Positions 44,318 to 52,546 of a DNA stretch of 64,000 bases are shown here, in pieces; position 1 is the stretch's first letter; every line of letters starts with the position of its first letter. The stretch comes from Bog-257 sp963805985 (GTDB taxonomy: Bacteria > Acidobacteriota > Terriglobia > Terriglobales > Acidobacteriaceae), in assembly GCA_963805985.1 (NCBI GenBank), contig CAWDWG010000002.1:1-64000 (forward strand), given 5' to 3'. Made by a program: the position numbers and the translations under genes. The notes below the pieces were generated by a model. That model saw nothing but the letters and a program-made list of their open reading frames with translations, had not been told where the DNA came from and made no database searches.

Positions 44318-45127
44318 CTAGTTCGAATTAGACTTCGCTCTCGACTTGCCTTGCGACGTGTGCTCGGTCGTCACCCAATCCGACAGCGCCTGCCACTGCG
44401 AGCACGTTCCGTTGGTCGACTGCACGCAGACGTCAAAAGCGTAGACCGGATGAATCTCCCACCCGGACATGCGGCTGGGATTGTCGTGCGCAGAAAAGCC
44501 TGCCTCGCCGCAGATCTTATGGTCGGCGTCATACATGAGCTGGCCGGAGACACGTACTAACGTCGTGTGCCCGATCTTCTCCAGATTGCTAACCGTCCAG
44601 CTAGCCGGCCGGTAGTGCGGGATCATCTCCGCGCTGTTGCTCTGGCATTCGGCTGTCGTGCCCGATTGCGGCACCAGCGCGATGTGAATGTCGTTGGAGG
44701 CTTCGTCGTCGGAGACGTTGCAATTCACGCTTTCGCCGCCGGTGAGGTCGGCGTAATGCGCCTCGAGGATATAGCCCACAAACTGCACCGGCGTTCCTTC
44801 GCCAAGAGCCGTAAAGCCCGACCGGCTTGGGGGCATGTTCTCCCCGTCCCATTGCGCGTATCCCGGCAAAGCCGCAACCTTCGCCTGCTTGCTGAGCAAA
44901 TCCTGCTGCGTGATGGTCTGGTAATCGCTGCCCGCGCAAAAGTTATTCTTTGCCTGGTTCTGTAGTGCCGATCCGCCGGCCCCCTTACCAGTCAATCCAC
45001 AGGTACTGTCGATCGGATGCTGCACTTCAATTGCCTGGAAGGGATGGCACGTCATGGGAAAGCTCTGCTGTCCGGCCGCGACCGTTGCCAGCACCATTGG
45101 GATCGTCAACCACCACACCCACTTCAT
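44318..45127 (-). CDS. Secreted hypothetical protein
   Basis: A 269-residue protein with a signal peptide (WVWWLTIPMVLATVAAGQQ) and seven cysteines after it, which could form disulfides. Recognisable pieces are CGLTGKGAG, FVGYILEAHYADLTGGESVN, DIHIALVP and SGWEIHPVYAFDVCV, a pattern I have seen in other uncharacterised bacterial exported proteins, without a known function. The C-terminus (TSQGKSRAKSNSN) looks disordered. AAGGAGG six nt upstream of the ATG fixes the start. Confidence 0.8.
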   Translation of the reverse strand: MKWVWWLTIPMVLATVAAGQQSFPMTCHPFQAIEVQHPIDSTCGLTGKGAGGSALQNQAKNNFCAGSDYQTITQQDLLSKQAKVAALPGYAQWDGENMPPSRSGFTALGEGTPVQFVGYILEAHYADLTGGESVNCNVSDDEASNDIHIALVPQSGTTAECQSNSAEMIPHYRPASWTVSNLEKIGHTTLVRVSGQLMYDADHKICGEAGFSAHDNPSRMSGWEIHPVYAFDVCVQSTNGTCSQWQALSDWVTTEHTSQGKSRAKSNSN

Positions 45128-45170
45128 GCCCGCCTCCTTAACAGCAATGATGAAGTCTCGTGCTCCGCCT

Positions 45171-45986
45171 TCAGGGAATTCGCGCGCTCACCACAGGAAC
45201 CATCCACACTGCATAAGCGTTCGGATTGCGGATACTGGCAATCATCTGATCGAAATATTGCCGCGCCAACCCCTGATTGATTGGCGTGTACTCCCCAATC
45301 GGTTCGGCATATCCGTCGCGCCACGCGGTGAGGATCGCGGCAAATGTCTCGCGCGGCACGCGCACGGTATCGACCACCACATAATCGACGGTGATCTGCT
45401 GCAGCCCGATGTTCTCCAGAATGCTGAAGATATTGCGCCCGATGAACAGATCGGTGCCCGTCTCAGCGCCAAAGGCGGCCGGGCCTACATGCCAGAAGTC
45501 GCGGGGATCCAGCACTCCGCGTTGAAAGTGCAGCATCCCGTAGTCTTCGGCGATCAGGTGCAAGTAACCACTGGAACGCGTAACGCGAGCGAGCTCCGCG
45601 ATGACGCGATCAGCGTGAGGGATGGAGTGCAGGACATGGCGGCAGACCGTAAGGTCGAAGCTGTTGTCGGCTGATGCCAGCTCGAAGATGCTCTGATGCT
45701 CGAATGCCAATCGCGGCACCAACTTCAAGTAACGCGACCGCGCCAGCTCAAGATGACCGTCGATGATGTCGACGCCCAGCACTTGGGCCTGCGGAAAAAG
45801 CTCTGCCAGGCGCGATGACCCTTCGCCCGTGCCGCAACCGGCGTCCAGGATGCGCGGCGCCTCCGGCAACTTGTACCGGCGGATCAGTTCCGCTTCCTGC
45901 GGCCAGATCGCCCGAGCCTGGACCTCCAGCCCGCGCACCATGGACTCGTCGGCCATTTGCCTGGCTTGCGGATTCAGGTCGGTCAT
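45171..45986 (-). CDS. Class I SAM-dependent methyltransferase
   Basis: A 271-residue Rossmann methyltransferase. Motif I is ILDAGCGTGEGSSRL (near residues 46-60), motif II ends in VLGVDI, and LTVCRHVLHSIPHADRVI corresponds to the post-I acceptor region. The substrate is unknown; the UbiE/COQ5-like core is shared by many enzymes. GGAGG six nt upstream of the ATG supports the start. It is 23 bp upstream-to-downstream from the VOC gene on the same strand, so they may share a transcript. Confidence 0.88.
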   Translation of the reverse strand: MTDLNPQARQMADESMVRGLEVQARAIWPQEAELIRRYKLPEAPRILDAGCGTGEGSSRLAELFPQAQVLGVDIIDGHLELARSRYLKLVPRLAFEHQSIFELASADNSFDLTVCRHVLHSIPHADRVIAELARVTRSSGYLHLIAEDYGMLHFQRGVLDPRDFWHVGPAAFGAETGTDLFIGRNIFSILENIGLQQITVDYVVVDTVRVPRETFAAILTAWRDGYAEPIGEYTPINQGLARQYFDQMIASIRNPNAYAVWMVPVVSARIP

Positions 45987-46009
45987 AATGCCTCCGTGCT
46001 ATCGGCCAG

Positions 46010-46459
46010 TCAGGCGCGCTTCCATTCGCCATCGGACGACCGTACCCAGGAGATGCCGTTCATGTCGAGCCACGGTCCCACGGCTTCGCCGGGCTTCGGG
46101 TCAGAGCCCATGCGCAGGATGTTGCCGTCCGGATCCTCGACCTGCATTTCGTAGGCCCATTCGTAGTTGGTCGGACGATGGCGAATCTTCGCGCCCTTGG
46201 CCACATATTCGTCGTGGAGCAACCCGGCATCGCCGACGCCCACCCATACCCAGGCGCCGGGATGTCCCTGATCGCCTTCACACAACATGATGTGGCAGCT
46301 GCCGCGCGAGACCGACGCGAATGGCGCATCACCGCCCCAGTCAATCTTGAAGCCGAGAACATCGACGTAATAGGCAAGGCTGGCCCGGATGTCCTTCACC
46401 GTGAAGATTGGGCTGACACACTCGAAAGCAACGGCTCCGGCGCTGGCGCCTGCTAACAT
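46010..46459 (-). CDS. VOC-family (glyoxalase/bleomycin resistance-like) protein
   Basis: A 149-residue single-unit VOC protein. The pattern CVSPIFTVKDIRASLAYYVDVLGFKIDW, then FASVSRGSCHIMLCEGD and MQVEDPDGNILRMG is typical, with the last Glu or Asp block supplying a metal ligand. Members include glyoxalases, dioxygenases and antibiotic-binding proteins; no specific role can be set. ATG 46459 has GGAGG nine nt upstream; the longer frame to 46747 is a shadow of lysS. Confidence 0.88.
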   Translation of the reverse strand: MLAGASAGAVAFECVSPIFTVKDIRASLAYYVDVLGFKIDWGGDAPFASVSRGSCHIMLCEGDQGHPGAWVWVGVGDAGLLHDEYVAKGAKIRHRPTNYEWAYEMQVEDPDGNILRMGSDPKPGEAVGPWLDMNGISWVRSSDGEWKRA

Positions 46460-46602
46460 GCGTTGAATCCTCCGCTCCGTATTATGCACGGCGCTCGTAA
46501 TTCGTGGAATCAATATCCGCACTTCGACCGCTGAGCTTACCCACCTTCTATAATCAGTTTTCTCCATCCTTCCGCGTGCAGCTGCGGACATCAGGAAGCA
46601 CT

Positions 46603-48171
46603 GTGGCACTTGACGACAAGATCTACGAATTACGCAAAGAGAAGTTGAAGCAGATTGAAGCGCTCGGGCAATCGGCTTATCCGTATCGCTACGAGACCAC
46701 CCACGCGATTCCCCGGATCGTCGAGGAGTTCTCCTCGAAGACCGCACCGGAACTCGAATCGCCGAAGATCAACGTCAGCGTCGCCGGCCGGTTGATGTCG
46801 ATCCGCGTGCAGGGCAAGGCCGGGTTTGCCCACTTGCAGCAGGGCGGCAAGCGTTTGCAGATCTACGTCAAGCTCGACTTTGTGGGCGACAAGGGATTCC
46901 AGCTCTACAAGCTGCTCGATGTCGGCGACTACATCGGCGTGAAGGGCTATCTCTTTCGCACTCGCACGAACGAGCTCACGATCCACGTTGAAGAGATCAC
47001 CTTCCTGGTGAAGGATCTGCTTCCGTTGCCGGAGAAGTGGCACGGCCTGCAAGACGTGGAAACCCGCTATCGACGCCGTTACGTCGATCTCACGATGAAT
47101 CCCGAGGTGCGCGAGGTCTTCATCAAGCGCGCCAAAGTCGTGCAGTCGATGCGCCGCTTTCTGGATGCGCATGGCTTCGTCGAAGTCGAAACTCCGATGA
47201 TGCATCCCATCGCCGGCGGAGCTGTGGCCAAGCCCTTCATCACGCATCACAACGCGCTCGATGTCGATCTCTATCTGCGCATCGCGCCCGAGCTCTATCT
47301 GAAGCGACTGGTCGTCGGCGGCATGGACCGCGTCTACGAGATCAATCGCAACTTCCGCAACGAGGGCATCTCGACCCAGCACAATCCCGAGTTCACCATG
47401 CTGGAGTTCTACATGGCCTACGCGGATTATCACGACATGATGGACTTCACCGCCAGCATGCTCGCGCAGATCGCCATCGACGTGAACGGAACCGCAATGG
47501 CGCACTTCAACGGAAAGGAAGTTGACTTCGGAAATATCCAGCGGCTTACGATGCGCGAGGCGATCATCAAGTTCTGGCCGGAGAATGCAGGCGCCAAGCC
47601 GGAGATGGACGACTTCTCCAGCTCGGAGAAGATCGCTGGGTTGGTGCGCCTCTACAACGCCTCCAATCCGCACATCCCGTATGATCCCGCGGCTCCGGCC
47701 GGCAAGACGATTGCGGAGTTGTTTGAGTTTGTCGCCGAGCCGCATCTCATCCAGCCGACGTTCATCTACGACTTCCCGCTGGCTATCTCTCCGCTCTCAA
47801 AGAACAAGCGCGAGCCGGAGGAGAACGCGGACTGGGTGGAGCGCTTCGAGATCTTTGCGGGCGGGCTGGAGATCGGCAACGCCTTCAGCGAATTGAACGA
47901 TCCCGAGGAGCAACGACGGCGATTCGAGCAGCAGCTCAGCGAACGCGCCCGCGGAGACGAAGAAGCTCATCAGATGGACGAGGACTACATTCGCGCGCTC
48001 TCCTATGGATTGCCGCCAACCGCCGGCGAAGGTGTGGGCATCGATCGGCTGACGATGTTGCTGACCGATTCGCGCTCGATTCGCGACGTAATCCTGTTCC
48101 CACTGCTGCGGCCATTGAAGCGTGAAGAGGAAGAGGAGTTGGACGAGACAGGGGAGCCGGATAAAGGTTAG
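46603..48171 (+). CDS. lysS: Lysyl-tRNA synthetase, class II
   Basis: A 522-residue enzyme that charges tRNA-Lys. An OB-fold anticodon domain (VAGRLMSIRVQGKAGFAHLQ, residues 62-81) precedes the class II core: motif 1 in FVEVETPMMHPIAGGA, motif 2 in FRNEGISTQHNPEFTMLEFY, motif 3 in GVGIDRLTML. GTG 46603 is the start, with AGGA seven nt upstream and the usual ALDDKIYELRKEKL beginning; the frame is open for 33 more codons. It ends with an acidic tail (KREEEEELDETGEPDKG). Confidence 0.95.
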   Translation: MALDDKIYELRKEKLKQIEALGQSAYPYRYETTHAIPRIVEEFSSKTAPELESPKINVSVAGRLMSIRVQGKAGFAHLQQGGKRLQIYVKLDFVGDKGFQLYKLLDVGDYIGVKGYLFRTRTNELTIHVEEITFLVKDLLPLPEKWHGLQDVETRYRRRYVDLTMNPEVREVFIKRAKVVQSMRRFLDAHGFVEVETPMMHPIAGGAVAKPFITHHNALDVDLYLRIAPELYLKRLVVGGMDRVYEINRNFRNEGISTQHNPEFTMLEFYMAYADYHDMMDFTASMLAQIAIDVNGTAMAHFNGKEVDFGNIQRLTMREAIIKFWPENAGAKPEMDDFSSSEKIAGLVRLYNASNPHIPYDPAAPAGKTIAELFEFVAEPHLIQPTFIYDFPLAISPLSKNKREPEENADWVERFEIFAGGLEIGNAFSELNDPEEQRRRFEQQLSERARGDEEAHQMDEDYIRALSYGLPPTAGEGVGIDRLTMLLTDSRSIRDVILFPLLRPLKREEEEELDETGEPDKG

Positions 48172-48216
48172 AGGTACCGCCCCTCAAGGGGCTCTGGTTT
48201 TAAGAGCGATTCCTCA

Positions 48217-48236
48217 CCCAGCGCTTCCGCGCTGGG
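48217..48236. repeat. Perfect palindrome CCCAGCGC-TTCC-GCGCTGGG
   Basis: An 8-bp stem with a 4-base loop, the same stem as in the 371-bp units (CCCAGCGC-TGAA-GCGCTGGG) with another loop. It lies in the gene-free stretch 48172-48519, which also contains an iterated TGCTAAGTGCTAACTGCTG at 48409-48436. Confidence 0.65.
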
Positions 48237-48443
48237 CTAATCACTTTCGCCCTGCAGGCTCGAACACAAGTCGACTCGCCTCGATCTCTTAACTCGTTTC
48301 GTCCCGACCCAGTTGCTGCGGTTCTCTTACCATGCCTCCGTGCTAATTACTTTGAGGCAGCTATCGCAGTGCCTTAGCAGCCTATCGCATCGACAAGGGC
48401 CTCTGCTGAGTGCTAAATGCTAAGTGCTAACTGCTGCCTTCCA

Positions 48444-48470
48444 GAAAAACGCCCCTCTCGCGAGGGGCGG
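48444..48470 (-). terminator. Rho-independent terminator of the sigma-like gene
   Basis: On the minus strand, CCGCCCCTCGCGAGAGGGGC is a strong GC hairpin followed by GTTTTT. It lies 50 bp after the stop codon at 48520. Confidence 0.75.
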
Positions 48471-48519
48471 AACATTCAGGAGAAAGAGAGAGAGAGTGAG
48501 ACACGTCAGCAAACGGAAC

Positions 48520-49035
48520 CTATTTCGCCAGCAACTCGCGAAGGCGCAGTCTCGCCTGGTGCAGGCCCTGGCAGGAGTCGTCCTCGCTGATGCCCAGCAG
48601 ATCGGCGATGCGGGCGTGCTCATAACGCTCGACATCGTGCATCAGGAAAATCATCTTTTCAGTGGGCGGCAGTTCCACCACCGCGCGCTCCAAGTCGACG
48701 CGAAGAGTGTTCGTGCGAACTGAAAGAACCCGCTCAGCCGGAGCGCATTGCAATGACAGCGGCATGAAGTCTACGTACTCTCGCAACTCGGCGATCAAGG
48801 CGCGGTCAATGTCTTCGGAGGAGGATTCCTGGCCGCCGGCAAATGCGCGAGAGAAGGTCTGGATCATCAGTTCTTCGGCAACCAGTTCGTTGTCGGTCAT
48901 CAGGAACGCCAGGGAGTATACCCGATGGCGGTTCAGCTCATAGATCTCGCGACAGCTGTCGACCTTTGTTTGGAAAAGGGTTGGCAAGTACTGGGCAAAA
49001 CCTAGATTAGTTGCTTCACCAATGCTGAGGCTCAT
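48520..49035 (-). CDS. ECF-like sigma factor / sigma-70 region protein
   Basis: A 171-residue protein. The N-terminal half fits sigma region 2 (YELNRHRVYSLAFLMTDNEL, then VAEELMIQTFSRAFA), and the C-terminal half fits region 4 with a helix-turn-helix (LPPTEKMIFLMHDVERYEHARIADLLGIS). Region 4 is well formed; region 2 is divergent, so it may direct RNA polymerase to few targets or have lost activity. No anti-sigma gene is adjacent. ATG 49035 has GGGAG eight nt upstream. It lies divergent from the response regulator gene across a 446-bp gap. Confidence 0.75.
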   Translation of the reverse strand: MSLSIGEATNLGFAQYLPTLFQTKVDSCREIYELNRHRVYSLAFLMTDNELVAEELMIQTFSRAFAGGQESSSEDIDRALIAELREYVDFMPLSLQCAPAERVLSVRTNTLRVDLERAVVELPPTEKMIFLMHDVERYEHARIADLLGISEDDSCQGLHQARLRLRELLAK

Positions 49036-49403
49036 CGATAGCTCCCTTCGTTTTCGGTCGCTCTGTACCAACTTCAGACCCCTTAATCAGCGACACCTTA
49101 GTACTAAGCAATCGAGGTGCCCAAATGCGGAGGGCGGCTTCGGAGATGGTCGTTATCTTCATAACTAATTGACAACGAAGCGTTTATTGTCGAATGAAGC
49201 ATTGCACTATTTCACGGAGCGGAGGAGCGCGCCAGCCTTGTTTGCCTGAAGGCGGGACATCTGGGGTGCCGCGTTCCGTAAGTTGGCATCTCGATACCAC
49301 ATCAGAGAAAATCAGCCTGCGTAAGTTTTCTAGGGCCGCGTGGCAATCTGTCGCGGCCGGTCAGCGGCAGGTCAAAAGTAAAAGCGGTCGAGCGGAAATT
49401 GAC

Positions 49404-49432
49404 TTGCTTCCTTGTCACCGCGGCTGTATACA
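49404..49432 (+). promoter_or_regulatory. Predicted promoter of the HD-GYP response regulator
   Basis: TTGCTT, a 17-bp spacer and TATACA, ending 50 bp before the ATG. Nothing else is recognised in 49036-49481. Confidence 0.4.
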
Positions 49433-49481
49433 ATCGAACCTAATCTGCAGCGTTGACTCTCGCCGTGGCTAGTGGCCGCAT

Positions 49482-50579
49482 ATGAACGACCAACGCATAT
49501 TAGTAGTGGATGACGAAACCGCGGTCCGCGAGGTCATGTGCTCGATCCTTTCGTATGCCGGATATGAGTGCCGTCCTGTCCCTTCCGCGCGTGATGCCCT
49601 GACCGTCCTGCGCTCCAACGAAAACATCTCGATCGTGCTCTCCGACCTGATCATGGAGGGAGTGGATGGGCTGACCCTGCTCGCACAGATGAAAGAGCAG
49701 CACCCGGATATCCCGGTCGTGATGGTCACCGCCGTACACGACATTTCCGTGGCCCTGGCGGCCATTCGCAACGGCGCCTACGATTACCTGCTGAAGCCTT
49801 TCGAGAAAGAGCAACTGCTGGCGATGGTGCGCCGAGCTTTGGAGACCCGCCGTCTGCGCCTGGAAAATCTCGCCTATCAGACCAAACTTGAATCCCTGGT
49901 CTCCGGTCGTACGGAAATGCTTCGCAAGGCTCTGGCTGATCTGGAGCGCTCCTACGACATCACGCTGGAAGCCTTAGGCGATGCGCTGGACTTAAAGGAT
50001 GCCGAGACGGAAGGCCATTCGAAACGTGTGACCGCTTTCACCATAGCGATTGCGCGCGCCATGGAGCTGCCTCAGGAGCGAGTACGCGTGATCGCCCGCG
50101 GCGCGTTCCTGCACGATATTGGGAAGATGGCAATTCCTGACGCTATTTTGCGCAAGCCGGGGCGCCTGACCGCCGAAGAGCAGGTGACAATGCGGGAGCA
50201 CGCTCTGCTCGGCTACCAGATGCTTCGCAAGATTCCTTTTCTGCAGGAAGCGGCGGAGATTGTCTACTCGCATCAGGAACGCTATGACGGGAGCGGCTAT
50301 CCGCGCGGGCTCCGCGGCGATCAGATTCCTCTGGGGGCGCGAATATTTGCCGTGGCCGACACCTTCGACGCCATGACCTCGGACCGTCCCTATCGCGCTG
50401 CCCAATCGATCTCATCGGGCCGGCGCGAGATCGAACGCAACGCCGGCAAGCAGTTCGACCCGGAGATCGTCAGAATCTTCCTTGGTGTACCGGAACGCAT
50501 CTGGACAGAGTTGAGAAGCGAGATCGAAAATCAGAGCACAAATCGGCGATATGAAGCCAGAATTGGCCGCCGCAATTAA
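49482..50579 (+). CDS. Response regulator with HD-GYP phosphodiesterase domain
   Basis: A 365-residue two-domain protein. The receiver has D10/D11, phospho-acceptor D55 (VLSDLIM) and K105 (LLKPFEK). A coiled linker leads to an HD-GYP domain with HSKRV, H211-D212 (FLHDIGKMAIPD), EH (MREHALLGY), HQERYDGSGYP and DTFDAMTSDRPYR. Such domains hydrolyse cyclic di-GMP; together with the GGDEF protein at 20.9 kb the window holds both a maker and a breaker of this messenger. No histidine kinase is adjacent. Confidence 0.94.
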   Translation: MNDQRILVVDDETAVREVMCSILSYAGYECRPVPSARDALTVLRSNENISIVLSDLIMEGVDGLTLLAQMKEQHPDIPVVMVTAVHDISVALAAIRNGAYDYLLKPFEKEQLLAMVRRALETRRLRLENLAYQTKLESLVSGRTEMLRKALADLERSYDITLEALGDALDLKDAETEGHSKRVTAFTIAIARAMELPQERVRVIARGAFLHDIGKMAIPDAILRKPGRLTAEEQVTMREHALLGYQMLRKIPFLQEAAEIVYSHQERYDGSGYPRGLRGDQIPLGARIFAVADTFDAMTSDRPYRAAQSISSGRREIERNAGKQFDPEIVRIFLGVPERIWTELRSEIENQSTNRRYEARIGRRN

Positions 50580-50651
50580 CGCTAATCGGCAGAATGCTTT
50601 TTTCTTACTGGCGTTGCATTGCCGACCGGCCCAACATCCTCGGGATTTCCT

Positions 50652-50939
50652 ATGAGCACAGTTCTATCGGATTCGGAAGTGCAGCAGGCCCTGGAGCAAT
50701 TGCGGGGCTGGAAGAAGAATCACAATGCCATCGAACGCGTCTTCCAGTTCGGCAGCTTTGTCCAGGCCATGGAATTCGTCAATCAAATCGCGGAAGCCGC
50801 CGAGGCTGTGAACCACCATCCCGACATTCTGATCAGCTACAACAAAGTTACGTTGACACTCATCTCTCACGACTCCGGGGGCGTAACCCAGCGCGACATT
50901 AAGATGGCAGCCAGGATTAACGATATGGCGCCAGCCTGA
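50652..50939 (+). CDS. 4a-hydroxytetrahydrobiopterin dehydratase (PCD)
   Basis: A 95-residue pterin-4a-carbinolamine dehydratase. It has the full signature: FGSFVQAMEFVNQIAEAAEA, HHPDI (H55, H56), YNKVTLTLISHD (H73) and GGVTQRDIKMA. It regenerates the pterin cofactor of aromatic amino acid hydroxylases, or in bacteria acts in pterin turnover. The hydroxylase is not in the window. ATG 50652 is the family start; the frame runs 11 codons further upstream. It is 73 bp after the HD-GYP stop. Confidence 0.93.
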   Translation: MSTVLSDSEVQQALEQLRGWKKNHNAIERVFQFGSFVQAMEFVNQIAEAAEAVNHHPDILISYNKVTLTLISHDSGGVTQRDIKMAARINDMAPA

Positions 50940-50960
50940 GCAGCGGCGCCATTCTCCTGC

Positions 50961-51443
50961 TTACTGAACTCGGGCGAAAACCGAAACGTAGTTGGCTTTG
51001 CCGCTGGCTTGCTGCGCCGTTCCCTTCAGGGTCAGTGTGTTCCCATCCGACGAAAGCTGACCCGTACCAGTCTCAAGAACCGCGCCCGTCTTGTCTTTGA
51101 CCGTCCATTCCAACGCCCCGCCCGACCGGCTATAGGTGATCGTGTTGCCGGTCTCACTGTTTCCCCACGGACGAGCTTTGCCGTCAACCGGGCCATCATA
51201 GCTGGAGACGTAGCTCTTGCCGTCCGCGCCGGCACCAGTCAGCATCCACTTGATCGCATCGGCCTGATCGGTCATCACCACCAGCCTCTCGTACTTCGGC
51301 GCCGGCATCTTTTCATACGACGATTTTGCAATGTCGAGCTTCCATGTTCCCTGCGCCGTCCGGCTGGTTGCTGCGTCGGCGGCGATCGCCAGTACCAGCA
51401 GGCACAGTCCCGTGATCAGAATTCCATAACTTCTGCGGCTCAT
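50961..51443 (-). CDS. Secreted hypothetical protein
   Basis: A 160-residue protein with a signal peptide (YGILITGLCLLVLAIAADAA). The mature part has a repeated beta-strand pattern (GTWKLDIAKSSYEKMPAP, a VKDKTGAVLETGTGQLSSDG block, LTLKGTAQQASG) typical of small acidobacterial exported proteins. Function is unknown. ATG 51443 has GGGAGAGA just upstream; the longer frame to 51479 overlaps the glycosylase end region less plausibly. Confidence 0.75.
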   Translation of the reverse strand: MSRRSYGILITGLCLLVLAIAADAATSRTAQGTWKLDIAKSSYEKMPAPKYERLVVMTDQADAIKWMLTGAGADGKSYVSSYDGPVDGKARPWGNSETGNTITYSRSGGALEWTVKDKTGAVLETGTGQLSSDGNTLTLKGTAQQASGKANYVSVFARVQ

Positions 51444-51516
51444 TTCTCTCTCCCATCGCTGCCAATCACTGGCAGTCAACTGCGCGTGCGAATCGTGACA
51501 CCGCCAATCAGCGTTG

Positions 51517-52218
51517 TCAACTCGTTAATCGTTTGCCGGCGGCCATCTCCTTTGCCTGGCGGAAGATCCGCTCGAACATCTGGGCCGTCAGCTTGCCGGT
51601 AGCGGTGTTCTGGTTCGACGGATGATAGGAAGCCAGAAGTGTCACATCGTTTGCCATGGCGTAGCTGACACCGTGGCCAAACACATAGCCGCCTCTGTTT
51701 TTTATCAATCCCTGCCGCTTCAGAACGCTCAGGTAAGCGTCGAATCCAATCTTTCCCAAAGCGACGACAACCTTCACGTTCTTCAGAATCGCGAGTTCGC
51801 GATCGAGGAATGGCGCGCAATTCTGCAGCTCTGACAGAAGCGGTTTGTTGTCCGGTGGCGCGCACCGAACCGCAGCGGTGATGTAGCAGTCGATCAGTTT
51901 CAGCCCGTCATCGCGATGCTCGGCAGTGGGCTGCGAGGCAAATCCCACTTTGTACAGGATGGGATACATAAACTTGCCGGACGCGTCGCCGGTAAACGGC
52001 CTTCCGGTGCGATTGGAGCCATGCGCGCCCGGCGCCAGACCGAGGATCAACACTCGAGCCTTAGGATCGCCGAACCCGGGCACCGGCCGCGCCCAGTACT
52101 CATGATCGCGATAGGCGCGGCGCTTCTCGCGGCCAATCTGCTCGCGATACGCCACCAGGCGCGGACAGCGGGTGCAGTTAACGACTTCGTCGTTCAGAAT
52201 TTTCAGAGCCGAGGACAT
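51517..52218 (-). CDS. Type 5 uracil-DNA glycosylase (UdgB)
   Basis: A 233-residue family 5 uracil-DNA glycosylase with a [4Fe-4S] cluster. Cluster ligands are C15 and C18 (CTRCPR), C119 (VRCAPP) and C134 (QNCAPFL). Motif A is GLAPGAHGSNRTGRPFTGD (residues 60-78), which lacks the catalytic Asp/Asn of families 1 and 4 as expected for UDGb, and motif B is SYHPSNQNTATGK. It removes uracil, hypoxanthine and other deaminated bases. It stands alone. Confidence 0.93.
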   Translation of the reverse strand: MSSALKILNDEVVNCTRCPRLVAYREQIGREKRRAYRDHEYWARPVPGFGDPKARVLILGLAPGAHGSNRTGRPFTGDASGKFMYPILYKVGFASQPTAEHRDDGLKLIDCYITAAVRCAPPDNKPLLSELQNCAPFLDRELAILKNVKVVVALGKIGFDAYLSVLKRQGLIKNRGGYVFGHGVSYAMANDVTLLASYHPSNQNTATGKLTAQMFERIFRQAKEMAAGKRLTS

Positions 52219-52376
52219 TGCTCTTGATTGTAACGGTACACAGAGCGACCTCTACTGATGTAACTCGTTGCTGGCCTGCTCCTTGGCTCGCAAAGCATCC
52301 TTAGTGGTACGGGAGTGCTTCTAACTACCAGCTTTCGGTTCTGCGAGCGTAACAACGCAAAGGGGCAACTCACGGT

Positions 52377-52529
52377 ATGCTGATTATTCTCCTGGTGATT
52401 TTGTTGGTTCTATCAGTCGGGTCGTATCCGGCATGGCCCTACAGCCGCGGCTGGGGTTACTATCCTTCAGGGGGACTTGGGCTCGTCCTTCTGGTTCTGG
52501 TGGTTTTGTTACTCGTCGGGCGAATTTGA
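52377..52529 (+). CDS. DUF3309 small membrane protein
   Basis: A 50-residue gene starting at ATG 52377. The protein is two hydrophobic helices (IILLVILLVLSVG and LGLVLLVLVVLLLVG) around the signature SYPAWPYSRGWGYYPSG, which is the DUF3309 pattern. It is often seen in proteobacteria and acidobacteria, and its function is unknown. It ends 17 bp before the zinc phospholipase C gene and may be co-transcribed with it. Confidence 0.85.
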   Translation: MLIILLVILLVLSVGSYPAWPYSRGWGYYPSGGLGLVLLVLVVLLLVGRI

Positions 52530-52546
52530 AGAATTGCACGTAGCTA

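Noticed and set aside
46010..46747. A 245-residue version of the VOC protein
   Set aside because: The extra N-terminus is antisense to the lysS start; GGAGG before ATG 46459 fixes the shorter form.
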